Notes: a model not told the origin generated them from the sequence alone. DNA of 64,000 nt from UBA6215 sp964484255 (GCA_964484255.1 CAZAEH010000003.1:1-64000); one strand, 5' to 3'. Numbered from the stretch's first letter, positions 27,210 through 36,652 are shown. Translations and numbers: made by a program.

Positions 27210-28934
27210 ATGCAGAAGGCCTGGGAAATAGATTCTCCGGATACCGAAAAAACAAGGGCCATTTGTAAAGATACGGGCATATCCCCGCTTGTCGCGCACC
27301 TGTTGTTAAAGAGGGGCGTAAAGACGGCCGCAGAGGCGCGCGCTTTCCTTACCTGTGAACTTTCATCCATCCACGATCCGTTTCTTTTCAAGGACATGCA
27401 GAAGGTTATCGAAAGGATAGATCTGGCCGTAAAGAACGGGCAGAAGATCGTTATCTTCGGTGACTATGATGTAGACGGCCTTACGGCTACAGCGCTTTTA
27501 TATAATACATTAAAAGACTATGGCGCCATTGTCCGGACTTATATACCCGACCGAGTAAGGGAGGGCTACGGTTTAAGCCGGCAAGCCCTGGAGAAGGAAC
27601 GTAAGACCGGAATGGACCTTGCCATATCCGTCGATTGCGGTATAACCGCAGCGGAAGAAATAGAGTTTCTTAACGGTAACGGCATAGATTCCGTTATAAT
27701 CGACCACCATGAGCCGCTCGAAAACAAGATCCCCCGTTCTTATGGCATACTAAACCCCCTTGTGGCGGGGTCCGGGTATCCGTACAAACATCTTGCCGGT
27801 GTCGGACTCGTGTATAAACTTGCCCAGGCATTAAGAAAGGTTTTAAAATACCCGGGAGGAAGCTCGATCCGGCCGTTGGAGGAAGACCTGGATCTTGTAG
27901 CATTGGGGACTATAGCCGATGTAGCGCCGCTTACAGGGGAGAACAGGATACTGGTCAAGCACGGGTTGAGATATCTTGCAAAGACCAGGCGCGCCGGTTT
28001 GAGGGCGCTTATGGAAGCAGCCGGTATAGGCAGGAAGAAGGAATTCTATTCAGAAACGGTGGCGTTTATCCTGGGCCCGCGCATAAATGCCTCAGGCAGG
28101 ATGGGGACTTCCGCACATTCGCTTAAACTCCTTCTTACTGAAGACAAAGAGGAGGCGGTTAACCTTGCGGCCGAGTTGGACAGGAACAACAGGGAACGCC
28201 AGAAGATGGAGGAGACGATCCTTAGGGAAGCTGTCTCCAAAGTAGAGCGCGAAGTGAATTTTAAAGAGCACAAGGTAATAGTGTTGCATGGGGACAGGTG
28301 GCATCCGGGGGTCATAGGGATCGTGGCTTCAAGGATAGTGGAAAGATACTACCGCCCGACGGTCCTGGTCGCATTCGACAAGGATGGCCTCGTGCACGGT
28401 AAGGGTTCCGGCAGGTCAATAAAGAATTTTCACCTTTTTGATGCTTTGTCAAAATGCAAAGAGCACCTTATCGGGTTCGGCGGCCATGAGCATGCCGCGG
28501 GAATAAGCATTGCCAGGGAAAACATTGGTAATTTTCGCGATGCGTTGAATGCCATCGCGCATGATGTTCTCCAACCGCTTGACCTTGTCCCGACGCTGGA
28601 TATAGACGCCTGGGTCTCGCTTAAGGACATAACCGCTAAACTCATGAAGGAACTTGCCCTTTTGGAGCCTTACGGGGTAGGTAACAGGAAGCCGGTATTT
28701 GCCGTTAAAGGCCTTAGGCTTAAAACCCCGCCAAAGGTCATGGGGTCAAACACCCTTAAGATATGGGTGACTGACGGGCAGACGACCTACGAGGCGGTTG
28801 GTTTCAGGAAAGCCCTTGATTATAAACTTGATGCCGCCTCGTCAATATTCGACCTTGCTTTTACGCCTTCTATTAATGTATGGCAGGGGCAGGAGATGGT
28901 GCAGTTACAATTGAAGGACTTAAAACTTAATTAG
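27210..28934 (+). CDS. recJ: Single-stranded-DNA-specific exonuclease RecJ
   Basis: 574 residues. 5'-3' exonuclease for recombination and mismatch repair. DHH-family motifs are present in order: FGDYDVDGLTATALL, SVDCGIT, IIDHHEP, NASGRMG, and in the DHHA1 domain HGKGSGRSIKNFHLFDAL and FGGHEHAAG. The C-terminal OB domain follows. The ATG lies one base after the upstream stop. Its stop codon overlaps the stop of rpmB on the other strand, so the two genes converge with no room for a terminator. Confidence 0.96.
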   Translation: MQKAWEIDSPDTEKTRAICKDTGISPLVAHLLLKRGVKTAAEARAFLTCELSSIHDPFLFKDMQKVIERIDLAVKNGQKIVIFGDYDVDGLTATALLYNTLKDYGAIVRTYIPDRVREGYGLSRQALEKERKTGMDLAISVDCGITAAEEIEFLNGNGIDSVIIDHHEPLENKIPRSYGILNPLVAGSGYPYKHLAGVGLVYKLAQALRKVLKYPGGSSIRPLEEDLDLVALGTIADVAPLTGENRILVKHGLRYLAKTRRAGLRALMEAAGIGRKKEFYSETVAFILGPRINASGRMGTSAHSLKLLLTEDKEEAVNLAAELDRNNRERQKMEETILREAVSKVEREVNFKEHKVIVLHGDRWHPGVIGIVASRIVERYYRPTVLVAFDKDGLVHGKGSGRSIKNFHLFDALSKCKEHLIGFGGHEHAAGISIARENIGNFRDALNAIAHDVLQPLDLVPTLDIDAWVSLKDITAKLMKELALLEPYGVGNRKPVFAVKGLRLKTPPKVMGSNTLKIWVTDGQTTYEAVGFRKALDYKLDAASSIFDLAFTPSINVWQGQEMVQLQLKDLKLN

Positions 28935-29158
28935 GCCTTTACTATCTTACCCGATCTTATGCAGGAAGTGCAGACCTTTATCGTCTTTATTACGCCCTTC
29001 ATGTTCACCTTGACCTTTTGAAGGTTGGGTGAAAAACGCCTTATGCTCCTTCCGGTTATCTTACGGCCTACACCGCCGTCCTTTTTAGCCATACCGCGGC
29101 GTTTTATCGACATTCCGGCCATTTTGCCTTTTCCGCATATATCACATACCTTTGACAT
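28931..29158 (-). CDS. rpmB: 50S ribosomal protein L28
   Basis: 75 residues, starting at the ATG complementary to 29156-29158 with TAAGGAGAAAACA upstream. A longer open frame through the recG start is spurious. It begins MSKVCDICGKGKMAG and has the L28 core RKITGRSIRRFSPNLQKVKV. CDIC near the start and CTSC near the end would bind zinc, so this is a zinc-ribbon (C+) form of L28. It is one of only two genes on the minus strand in the window. Confidence 0.95.
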   Translation of the reverse strand: MSKVCDICGKGKMAGMSIKRRGMAKKDGGVGRKITGRSIRRFSPNLQKVKVNMKGVIKTIKVCTSCIRSGKIVKA

Positions 29159-29187
29159 TGTTTTCTCCTTATTTATTGGAGTATAAT
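29158..29187 (+). promoter_or_regulatory. Promoter for recG (near leaderless)
   Basis: Perfect TATAAT at 29182-29187 with a weak TTGTTT (29158-29163) 18 bp upstream. Transcription would start about four bases before the recG ATG at 29198, and no Shine-Dalgarno sequence lies between. Confidence 0.55.
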
Positions 29188-29214
29188 AATAACACAGATG
29201 ACCCAAAACATCAA
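29186..29214 (-). promoter_or_regulatory. Promoter for rpmB, overlapping the recG promoter
   Basis: On the minus strand, TTGATG (29214-29209), 17-bp spacer and TATTAT (29191-29186) lead to a leader of about 20 nt that contains the rpmB Shine-Dalgarno sequence. Its -10 box overlaps that of the recG promoter, and its -35 lies inside recG. Confidence 0.5.
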
Positions 29215-31288
29215 TACTAAAAAACAAGCCATATGCGATATCCCGGCGCGTTTCGTCAAGGGAGTAGGTCCCGCCAGGTCCGAAATACTCCGTAAGCTGG
29301 ATATCGAGACGGTCGAAGACCTCCTTTATCATTTTCCCCGCCGCTATGAGGACCGCAGCCGTTTTGAACCTGTAAACAAGCTTAAGCCCGGGCTGCATGC
29401 GGCCGTGAAGGGTGAGGTTTTAACCTCCGGGGTGCGCCGGGGAGGTAAGATGGCCGTATATAAGATGGCTTTCGGGGACGAAACAGGTGTTATCTACGCG
29501 CTCTGGTTCAACCAGCCGTATATGAAGAACGTCTTCAAGGTCGGTGATAAGGTCATCTTGTATGGAAAGGTCGAGAGATATAAGGACCTTCAGATGGCGA
29601 ACCCCGATTTCGAGATCATCAACGACCAGGGAAGCGAGACCATCCATACGGGAAGGATAGTGCCTATTTACCCGTTAACCGAAGGCATGAGCCAGAGGGG
29701 GATGAGGACGGTGATAAAAAACCTTCTAGACAGGTATATCGGCGATGTGGAGGAGTTCATGCCTCCGGATATACTGAAGAGGAACAGTTTGCCGGGCATA
29801 AGGCAGGCGCTTTCAGACATTCATTTTCCTCCCGACGAAACCTCCCGTAAGGTCGCATATGACAGGATAGTTTTTGACGAATTTTTTATACTGCAACTGG
29901 CGCTTGCCCGCAGGAGAGCGGGTTCCTTGTCTTCGGGTAACGGCATAATCCATAAGGCGGGAGGGGATTTGACGGCCTCGTTCATCCAACTGCTTCCTTT
30001 CAGGTTTACGGATGCCCAGAAGCGGGCTATAGATGATATAGAGAAAGATATGGCCAGCAGCAAGCCGATGAGCCGCCTTCTTGAAGGGGATGTCGGCTCC
30101 GGCAAGACAATAGTTGCTGCATATGCGTTGGTGCTTACGGTTTCCAATACCCACCAGGGGGCCTTGATGGCCCCCACTGAAATTTTAGCGCAGCAGCATT
30201 TCAATAACCTCAACAGGTTGCTTAGCCCTCTCGGGGTCAATATAGCCCTTCTTACCAACAGCATAACGGGAGAGGATCGCGAAGAGACACTTCGCATGAT
30301 AAAAGAAGGCCAGGCCGATATAGTGGTTGGCACGCATGCCCTGGTCCAGGAAGGGGTGGCTTTCAAAGATCTGGGCCTCGCCGTTATCGACGAACAGCAT
30401 AAATTCGGCGTTGACCAGAGGTCGCAGTTGGGCCGCAAGGGTTTTAACCCGGACATGCTTTTTATGACCGCTACGCCTATTCCCAGGACGCTTGCCATGA
30501 CGCTGTACGGAGACCTGGACCTATCCGTATTGAATGAGATGCCTCACGGACGGGTACCTTCAAAATCGTATTTGGTAGGAGAAGAGAAGCGTCAGGGAGT
30601 ATATAAGTTCATATATCAGGAAGTATTGTCCGGGAAGCAAGCTTTTATAATATGTCCCCTTATAAGCAAGTCAAAGAACGAGGAGCTTAAGTCTGCCACC
30701 GAGATGTATGGAAGGTTCAGGGATTCGGTATTTCCAGGTCTGGACATAGGCTTGGTTCACGGACGGCTCGGTAGCGAGGAAAAAGAAAGGGTAATGTCGG
30801 GTTTTAAGTCGGGCAAGGTCCAAGTGCTTGTCTCTACGACCGTTGTCGAAGTAGGAATAGACAATCCTAACGTATCGATCATGCTCATCGAGAATCCCGA
30901 AAGGTTCGGGTTGAGCCAGTTGCACCAGTTGCGCGGCAGGATAGGCAGGGGCAACCAGCGCTCTTACTGTATACTTATTTCAGATACGGAATCGGAAGCC
31001 GCGAAGAAACGCTTAAGGGCGCTTATTGGGACTACGAGCGGGTTTAATATAGCAGAGGAAGATCTCAATTTGCGAGGTCCGGGTCAGTTCTTTGGCGCAA
31101 GGCAGCATGGCCTCCCGGAACTCAAGTATGCCAATCTCGTTTCGAATGTCAAACAGCTTGAGTTGGCCAGGAAAGAGGCTTTCGGGCTCATGCGGTATGA
31201 TACCGGACTCAAAAAGCCGGAAAACTCAGGGTTAAGGGAGGTTTTGAGGAGGAAATTCCCGGATGCGGATAACAAGCGGAACGCATAA
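29198..31288 (+). CDS. recG: ATP-dependent DNA helicase RecG
   Basis: 696 residues, the usual length. It regresses stalled replication forks and migrates branched DNA. The N-terminal wedge/OB domain includes GVGPARSEILRKL and FPRRYEDRS. The helicase part has Walker A GDVGSGKTIVA, the DEQH box VIDEQHKFGV, FMTATPIPRTLAMT (motif III) and the QLRGRIGRG motif VI region. The end overlaps rsmD by 26 bases. The start at 29198 has no Shine-Dalgarno sequence. Confidence 0.96.
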   Translation: MTQNINTKKQAICDIPARFVKGVGPARSEILRKLDIETVEDLLYHFPRRYEDRSRFEPVNKLKPGLHAAVKGEVLTSGVRRGGKMAVYKMAFGDETGVIYALWFNQPYMKNVFKVGDKVILYGKVERYKDLQMANPDFEIINDQGSETIHTGRIVPIYPLTEGMSQRGMRTVIKNLLDRYIGDVEEFMPPDILKRNSLPGIRQALSDIHFPPDETSRKVAYDRIVFDEFFILQLALARRRAGSLSSGNGIIHKAGGDLTASFIQLLPFRFTDAQKRAIDDIEKDMASSKPMSRLLEGDVGSGKTIVAAYALVLTVSNTHQGALMAPTEILAQQHFNNLNRLLSPLGVNIALLTNSITGEDREETLRMIKEGQADIVVGTHALVQEGVAFKDLGLAVIDEQHKFGVDQRSQLGRKGFNPDMLFMTATPIPRTLAMTLYGDLDLSVLNEMPHGRVPSKSYLVGEEKRQGVYKFIYQEVLSGKQAFIICPLISKSKNEELKSATEMYGRFRDSVFPGLDIGLVHGRLGSEEKERVMSGFKSGKVQVLVSTTVVEVGIDNPNVSIMLIENPERFGLSQLHQLRGRIGRGNQRSYCILISDTESEAAKKRLRALIGTTSGFNIAEEDLNLRGPGQFFGARQHGLPELKYANLVSNVKQLELARKEAFGLMRYDTGLKKPENSGLREVLRRKFPDADNKRNA

Positions 31289-31826
31289 AAGCAGGATAAT
31301 AAAGGCCCCCTCCAACATAAGGCCTACCCTTGATAACGTCAGGAAGGCCATATTCGATATACTCGGCGAGTCCGTGAGGGGTTCAAAGGTATTGGATCTC
31401 TTTGCCGGTTCCGGGGCTCTCGGCATAGAGGCTATAAGCAGGGGCGCGGCCTCATGCACGTTCGTGGATAACAGCAGGGCTTCTATCAAGGCGATAAAAG
31501 ACAACCTCGGCTTGCTTGGGCTTGTTTCGGGAATACGGGCCCCGTATCCAGCGGCCGTTATATACGCAGATTCTTCCGCAGCCATTGAAAGGCTCTCCAG
31601 GGATGCCGCGGCCTTCGATATAGTGTTGATAGACCCGCCTTATTACAAGGATTTGGCCAAAAAAACCTTGTTTTTGCTTGGCGATTATGATATATTGTCT
31701 GCGACTGGCGTAGCGGTCATAGAGCATTCCAAGCATGATCGGATGCCCGATTCAAGCGGGAGTTTAAAGCTCTTGCGTACTGCCAGGTACGGCGATACGC
31801 TGGTTTCATTTTACCGCAAGGATTAA
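31263..31826 (+). CDS. rsmD: 16S rRNA (guanine-966-N2)-methyltransferase RsmD
   Basis: 187 residues. Family motifs are MRITSGTHKSRII at the start, RPTLDNVRKAIFDIL, the SAM site VLDLFAGSGALGIEAISRGA, and the catalytic DIVLIDPPYY. It methylates G966 in the small subunit rRNA. The gene begins inside recG and is followed after ten bases by coaD, a common rsmD-coaD order. Confidence 0.95.
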   Translation: MRITSGTHKSRIIKAPSNIRPTLDNVRKAIFDILGESVRGSKVLDLFAGSGALGIEAISRGAASCTFVDNSRASIKAIKDNLGLLGLVSGIRAPYPAAVIYADSSAAIERLSRDAAAFDIVLIDPPYYKDLAKKTLFLLGDYDILSATGVAVIEHSKHDRMPDSSGSLKLLRTARYGDTLVSFYRKD

Positions 31827-31836
31827 AAGGCAAACC

Positions 31837-32316
31837 ATGAAGAAAAAAGCGGTCTATCCAGGGACTTTCGATCCGGTCACATACGGTCACATAGATCTGA
31901 TTAAAAGGGCCCTGAAGATCTTTGATACGGTTGTGATAGCCGTGGCGCGTAATGCCGAAAAGAAGCCCCTGTTCAGCGTGGAAGAGAGGCTATCCATGCT
32001 CAGGCAAGCGACTAAGGGCATGAGGGGGGTCGAAATAGAAAGTTTCGACAACCTTGCCGTAGACTATGTCAGGGGAAAAGGCTCCGTTGTCATGGTGCGC
32101 GGGCTCAGGATGTTGTCGGACTTCGAATATGAGTTCCAGATGGCCCTTACTAACAGGAAACTTGCCCAGGATATAGAGACGATATTCATGATGCCTTCGG
32201 AGTCTTACTCGTACATCTCATCGAAACTTATAAAGGAAGCGTTCGCTTTTGGAGCCGATGTAAAGGATTTTGTCCCGCCTTTCGTCGCCAAAGCCTTGAC
32301 GCGCAAACTAAGATGA
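31837..32316 (+). CDS. coaD: Phosphopantetheine adenylyltransferase CoaD
   Basis: 159 residues, standard length. It forms dephospho-CoA from 4'-phosphopantetheine and ATP. The nucleotidyltransferase motifs are YPGTFDPVTYGHIDLIKRA and SYISSKLIKEA, with VMVRGLRMLSDFEYEF between. It overlaps the following DUF177 gene by four bases and stands at the head of the lipid gene cluster, where it supplies the CoA/ACP prosthetic group. Confidence 0.97.
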   Translation: MKKKAVYPGTFDPVTYGHIDLIKRALKIFDTVVIAVARNAEKKPLFSVEERLSMLRQATKGMRGVEIESFDNLAVDYVRGKGSVVMVRGLRMLSDFEYEFQMALTNRKLAQDIETIFMMPSESYSYISSKLIKEAFAFGADVKDFVPPFVAKALTRKLR

Positions 32317-32759
32317 AGATAAAGGTCAATGATATACCGCAGGAAGGGTTGACGCTTGAGGAACAGCATGATGCCGCGGCCCTTGACCTGGCAAGGGACG
32401 ACCTTAAGTTTGTAACGCCCATAGCATTAAAGGCGTTCATAACGCGCGACAAGGATGATGTCTATGCGCATGTCTCGGCCGGCGGCAGGATAGAAGCGAT
32501 ATGCGGCCGTTGCCTCGCGGCATACATTATAGATTTCAACAAGGAATTCGATTTCAGCTATGACGTCAAGGGGAAGACTATCCTGGATCTGACCGATGAT
32601 ATAAGGCAGGAAATAATATTGGAGTATCCGGTAAAACCCCTTTGCAGCGAAAACTGCAAAGGACTCTGCCAGGTTTGCGGCAAGAACCTGAACGAAGGTG
32701 ATTGCGGGCACAAACCGGATGCGGACAGGTGGAGCGAAGCCAAGAAAAGCGGCAATTAA
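32313..32759 (+). CDS. yceD: DUF177 (YceD) family protein
   Basis: 148 residues. Members of this family precede rpmF in most bacteria and are linked to 23S rRNA accumulation. The sequence shows the two Cys-rich clusters of the family: CGRCLAAY near residue 68, and ENCKGLCQVCGKNLNEGDCGH toward the C-terminus, likely a zinc site. It lies 17 bases before rpmF, which has its own AAGGAG site. Confidence 0.9.
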   Translation: MKIKVNDIPQEGLTLEEQHDAAALDLARDDLKFVTPIALKAFITRDKDDVYAHVSAGGRIEAICGRCLAAYIIDFNKEFDFSYDVKGKTILDLTDDIRQEIILEYPVKPLCSENCKGLCQVCGKNLNEGDCGHKPDADRWSEAKKSGN

Positions 32760-32776
32760 CGAAGGAGAAGAGATAA

Positions 32777-32974
32777 ATGGCACTACCAAAAAGAAAACAT
32801 TCAAAAGCAAGGCGTGACAAATCGCGTACCCATCAGGTACTTTCAGCGCCGGCCGTATCTAAATGCCCCCAATGTTTTGCGTATGTAAAATCACACCACG
32901 CATGCCCCAGCTGCGGTTATTACAAAGGACGCAAAGTCCTTGACGTTAAGGTCAAGGAAGAGAAGAAGAAATGA
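32777..32974 (+). CDS. rpmF: 50S ribosomal protein L32
   Basis: 65 residues. It starts MALPKRKHSKARRDKSRTH and contains the zinc ribbon CPQCFAYVKSHHACPSCGYY. The gene order yceD-rpmF-plsX-fabH is the classical bacterial arrangement linking a ribosomal protein to phospholipid synthesis. The stop overlaps the plsX start by four bases. Confidence 0.97.
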   Translation: MALPKRKHSKARRDKSRTHQVLSAPAVSKCPQCFAYVKSHHACPSCGYYKGRKVLDVKVKEEKKK

Positions 32975-33963
32975 GGATAGCCGTCGATGGCATGGGCGGT
33001 GATTATGCCCCGAAGGTAGTTGTCGAAGGGGCGGTCCAAGCCGCGTTAGAGTACGGTTCCGATATAATTTTGGTGGGAGACAAGGCCAGGCTTGAGGCCG
33101 AACTCAAGAAGATAGGCCATGTCCCTTCCAATGTAAGAATACACCATGCTTCCGAGGTCATAGACATGCATGAGCCCGGCGCAGCCAGTGCCAGGGCTAA
33201 AAAGGATTCCTCTATATGCGTTGCAACCGAACTTGCCAAAGAGGGCAAGGCCGATGCCGTTGTATCCGCCGGAAATACGGCAGCCTTTGTAAGCGCGGCT
33301 ATGCTGTCTCTCAGGAGGCTTCCGGGAGTGGAACGCCCCGGCATAGCGATACCGTTGCCGTCTATTAAGGGCCCTGTATTACTTATAGATGTGGGCGCAA
33401 CTATAAACCCCGAACCCGAGCACCTTATGGGATTCGGTTTGATGGGTGACGTATACGCAAGGCAGATATTCGGGAGGAAAAACCCCTCCATAGGCCTTCT
33501 TAATATAGGGGAAGAATCGTCGAAGGGGCCTGATTACCTAAAAAAGACCCACCAGCTGCTGGAATCAAGCAAGCTTAATTTCAAAGGAAATGCCGAAGGC
33601 AAGGATATCTTTACCGGTGTTTTTGACGTTGTAGTATGCGACGGTTATACCGGTAATGTGGTCCTGAAGGTCTCGGAATCCATAGCTTCTACCATAGCGT
33701 CCTTCATAAAAGACCAGATCAAGAGAGACCCGTTAAGGATAATCGGCGGATTATTGACCAAGCCGGCATTGGAAGCCGTGAAGAAGCAGATAGACTACGC
33801 GGAATACGGCGGCGCTCCCCTGTTGGGTGTCAACGGGATATGCATAATAAGCCATGGGCGTTCTTCAGCCAAGGCTATAAAGAACGCCATAAGGGTTGCC
33901 GGGGAATTCGTAGACCACAAGGTAAACAGTCACATCCTCGATTCGATAAACAATCCCAAATGA
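32971..33963 (+). CDS. plsX: Phosphate acyltransferase PlsX
   Basis: 330 residues. It converts acyl-ACP to acyl-phosphate, the first committed step of phospholipid synthesis in this route. It begins MRIAVDGMGGDYAP, and contains SAGNTAAFVSAA, LLIDVGATINPEPEHL and CDGYTGNVVLKVSES, all diagnostic. The ATG overlaps the end of rpmF and the stop overlaps fabH. Confidence 0.97.
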   Translation: MRIAVDGMGGDYAPKVVVEGAVQAALEYGSDIILVGDKARLEAELKKIGHVPSNVRIHHASEVIDMHEPGAASARAKKDSSICVATELAKEGKADAVVSAGNTAAFVSAAMLSLRRLPGVERPGIAIPLPSIKGPVLLIDVGATINPEPEHLMGFGLMGDVYARQIFGRKNPSIGLLNIGEESSKGPDYLKKTHQLLESSKLNFKGNAEGKDIFTGVFDVVVCDGYTGNVVLKVSESIASTIASFIKDQIKRDPLRIIGGLLTKPALEAVKKQIDYAEYGGAPLLGVNGICIISHGRSSAKAIKNAIRVAGEFVDHKVNSHILDSINNPK

Positions 33964-34943
33964 TGAAGACAAAAGCCGGAATTATAGGTCTGGGGGCATA
34001 TCTGCCCGAGAAGGTCATGACCAATGCCGATCTCGAGAAAATTGTAGAGACTTCGGATGAGTGGATCCGCACAAGGACAGGTATATCCGAGAGGAGGATA
34101 GCTCATAAAGAAGAGACTACCTCGGACCTGGCCGCGCACGCCGCCCGCATGGCCCTCAAGGATGCAAAGCTTGAGCCTGAGGATATAGAGCTTATCATAC
34201 TCGCCACTATAACGCCGGATATGCCTTTTCCGGCTACAAGCTGTTTCGTGCAGGCCAAACTTGGGGCGAAGAACGCAGCTTGTTTTGACATCAACGCGGC
34301 TTGTTCGGGCTTTATCCACGAGCTTACGATAGCCCAGCAGTTCATCGAGACGGGGATGTATAAAAGGATACTTGTCATAGGCGTTGAACTGTTGTCGCGT
34401 TTTATAGATTGGAATGACCGTTCGACGTGTGTCTTGTTCGGTGACGGGGCAGGTGCCGCTGTCATAGCGCCCGTTGAGTCGGGAGGACTTTTGTCATCTT
34501 ATCTCGGTGCGGACGGGACCAAAAGCAGGCTGCTTATGTTCCCGGCAGGGGGCTCAGTCAATCCGGCTTCGCATGAGACCGTAACACAAGGATTGCATTT
34601 CCTTAAGATGGAAGGCAACGAGGTCTTCAAGAATGCGGTACGGGTCATGACCGATGCAGTGAACAAGGCCATCGAAAGAGCCGGGCTTACGACGAAGGAT
34701 ATCGATTGTATAATACCTCACCAGGCCAACAGGAGGATAATAGAAGCCGTTATTGAACGCGTGGGTATAGCTTCCGATAAGGCGTTCGTAAACGTGGAAA
34801 GATACGGGAATATGTCGGCGGCTTCCGCTATAGTTGCCTTGTATGAAGCCGTAAAAGAAGGCAGGGTAAAGAAGGGCGATAAGGTGCTTATGGTCGCTTT
34901 CGGCAGCGGTTTTGTATGGGGGTCATGCGTCATAGAATGGTAG
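33960..34943 (+). CDS. fabH: 3-oxoacyl-ACP synthase III FabH
   Basis: 327 residues from the tandem ATGATG at 33960, which overlaps the plsX stop. A longer upstream frame inside plsX is not needed. It initiates fatty acid synthesis by condensing acetyl-CoA with malonyl-ACP. The catalytic triad is visible: Cys in INAACSGFIHEL, His in CIIPHQANRRI, and Asn in VERYGNMSAAS. No clear Shine-Dalgarno sequence precedes it, which suggests translational coupling to plsX. Confidence 0.97.
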   Translation: MMKTKAGIIGLGAYLPEKVMTNADLEKIVETSDEWIRTRTGISERRIAHKEETTSDLAAHAARMALKDAKLEPEDIELIILATITPDMPFPATSCFVQAKLGAKNAACFDINAACSGFIHELTIAQQFIETGMYKRILVIGVELLSRFIDWNDRSTCVLFGDGAGAAVIAPVESGGLLSSYLGADGTKSRLLMFPAGGSVNPASHETVTQGLHFLKMEGNEVFKNAVRVMTDAVNKAIERAGLTTKDIDCIIPHQANRRIIEAVIERVGIASDKAFVNVERYGNMSAASAIVALYEAVKEGRVKKGDKVLMVAFGSGFVWGSCVIEW

Positions 34944-35872
34944 ATACTGCCATAATTTTCCCGGGACAGGGCGCCCAGTATGTCGGAATGGGCAGGGAGC
35001 TATACGGGCAATTCCCCTCTTCAAAGGTCATCTTCGAAAAAGCCAATAACATCCTCGGTTTTGATATAGCAAAATTATGTTTCGAAGGGCCCAAGGAGGA
35101 GTTGACAAGGACGGATATATGCCAGCCGGCTATATTGACGGCTTCGATAGCCGCACTGAGGGCCCTTGAATCGGTTCTTGAGATCCCGGTTGTCCCGAAG
35201 GCCGTGTTGGGACTCAGTCTTGGTGAGTATACCGCGCTCGTTGCGGCCGGTTCGATGTCTTTTGACGATGCAGTAGCGCTTGTAAGAAAACGCGGCCAAT
35301 TCATGGAAGAGGCCTCGAAACAGAATCCCGGGACCATGGCTTCGGTAATAGGCCTTTCACTGGAAGAGACCAGGAAAGTATGCATGGAAACGGGCGCAGA
35401 GATAGCTAACCTGAACTCCCCGGGCCAAATAGTGATATCAGGAACGAAGGTTAATGTGGAGGCGGCTTCCAGTTCAGCCAGGCAGAGAGGGGCAAGGAAG
35501 GTTATCCCGCTTGATGTAAGCGGCGCTTTCCATTCAAGCCTTATGGAGCCTGCGGCATTGAAACTTGCCGCTGAAGTAGATAAGGTCGAAATAAAGCCGC
35601 CCAAGATACCGGTTGTAACGAATGTCAATGCCGGTTTCGAGGAGTCTCCGGATGAGATAAAGTCCAATCTCGTAGCCCAAGTGAAATCGTCCGTGCTTTG
35701 GGAGGATTCCATAAAGGCGCTTTCCGGGCGCGGGATAAAAAGATATATAGAAGTGGGCCCGGGCAAGGTCCTGGCGGGATTGCTAAGAAGGATAGATCCT
35801 ACGCTTGAATGCCTTAACGTAGAGGCATCTTCCGATGTCTTGTCCGTGAAAGATGCTTTATTGCATGAGTAA
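34937..35872 (+). CDS. fabD: Malonyl-CoA:ACP transacylase FabD
   Basis: 311 residues from the ATG at 34937, chosen because family members begin directly with the segment TAIIFPGQGAQYVGMG. Earlier in-frame ATGs exist inside fabH. The active-site serine is in LGLSLGEYTALVAAG, the Arg in LVRKRGQFMEEA, and the His in DVSGAFHSSLM. It loads malonyl groups onto the acyl carrier protein encoded two genes downstream. Confidence 0.96.
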   Translation: MVDTAIIFPGQGAQYVGMGRELYGQFPSSKVIFEKANNILGFDIAKLCFEGPKEELTRTDICQPAILTASIAALRALESVLEIPVVPKAVLGLSLGEYTALVAAGSMSFDDAVALVRKRGQFMEEASKQNPGTMASVIGLSLEETRKVCMETGAEIANLNSPGQIVISGTKVNVEAASSSARQRGARKVIPLDVSGAFHSSLMEPAALKLAAEVDKVEIKPPKIPVVTNVNAGFEESPDEIKSNLVAQVKSSVLWEDSIKALSGRGIKRYIEVGPGKVLAGLLRRIDPTLECLNVEASSDVLSVKDALLHE

Positions 35873-35887
35873 AGAGAGGAGACGGCT

Positions 35888-36628
35888 ATGATATTTAAGG
35901 ACAGGGTTTGCTTAATAACCGGAGGGGCGAGGGGGATAGGCAGGGAAATAGCCCTGGCTTTTGCGAAAGAAGGCTGCGACATAGTCCTTTGCGACGTGAA
36001 TCAGGATGCCTTGGACTCCACGAGCAAGGAGATAGAGTCCTTGGGGCGCAAGAGTGCCACTTTTGTCGTAGACGTGACCAACCTCTCGCAGGTCGAGGAT
36101 ATGGTCAATAAGACGCTTGACAAATTTCAGAAAATCGATATACTGATTAACAACGCAGGCATAACCAGAGACGCTTTGATTGTCCGCATGAGCGAGCAGG
36201 AGTTCGATTCAGTAATTGCCGTAAACCTAAAGGGGACATTTAATTGCACAAAGGCGATCTCAAAGGTTATGATGAGGCAGCGTTACGGTAAGATAGTTTC
36301 CATCGCCTCGATAATCGGTATAATGGGCAATGCCGGGCAGGCCAATTATGCGGCCTCTAAGGCGGGGATAATAGGGATCACAAAGAGCGTAGCGAAAGAA
36401 CTGGCATCAAGGAACGTTAACGTGAATGCTATCGCTCCGGGCTTCATAGCCACAGACATGACCGCAAAGCTTCCTGAAAACGTGAAAGCCCAGATGCTGT
36501 CGATGATCCCATTAAATAGATTCGGTAAAGCGAGCGACGTAGCTGAACTGGCGATGTTCCTGGCATCTGACGCGTCGTCATACATAACAGGACAGGTAAT
36601 AAAGATTGACGGCGGGATGGTCATGTAG
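35888..36628 (+). CDS. fabG: 3-oxoacyl-ACP reductase FabG
   Basis: 246 residues. A short-chain dehydrogenase with cofactor motif TGGARGIGREIA, NNAGITRD, and the catalytic Ser-Tyr-Lys in SIASIIGIMGNAGQANYAASKAG. The ending ASSYITGQVIKIDGGMVM is characteristic of FabG. It reduces 3-oxoacyl-ACP in each elongation round. GAGAGGAG lies upstream of the start. Confidence 0.97.
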   Translation: MIFKDRVCLITGGARGIGREIALAFAKEGCDIVLCDVNQDALDSTSKEIESLGRKSATFVVDVTNLSQVEDMVNKTLDKFQKIDILINNAGITRDALIVRMSEQEFDSVIAVNLKGTFNCTKAISKVMMRQRYGKIVSIASIIGIMGNAGQANYAASKAGIIGITKSVAKELASRNVNVNAIAPGFIATDMTAKLPENVKAQMLSMIPLNRFGKASDVAELAMFLASDASSYITGQVIKIDGGMVM

Positions 36629-36652
36629 TCAACCCAACAAGGAGGAGAGTAC

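Noticed and set aside
29152..29157. TTGACA at 29152 as -35 box for the recG promoter
   Set aside because: The spacing to TATAAT at 29182 would be 24 bp, too long; it is part of the rpmB coding start.
28931..29398. A 155-residue minus-strand gene starting inside recG
   Set aside because: Only the last 75 residues are L28; the extra N-terminus is antisense to recG and the true start has a good Shine-Dalgarno site.
33840..33959. Longer FabH starting inside plsX
   Set aside because: FabH homologues begin at the tandem ATG at 33960; the upstream extension is out-of-frame plsX sequence.
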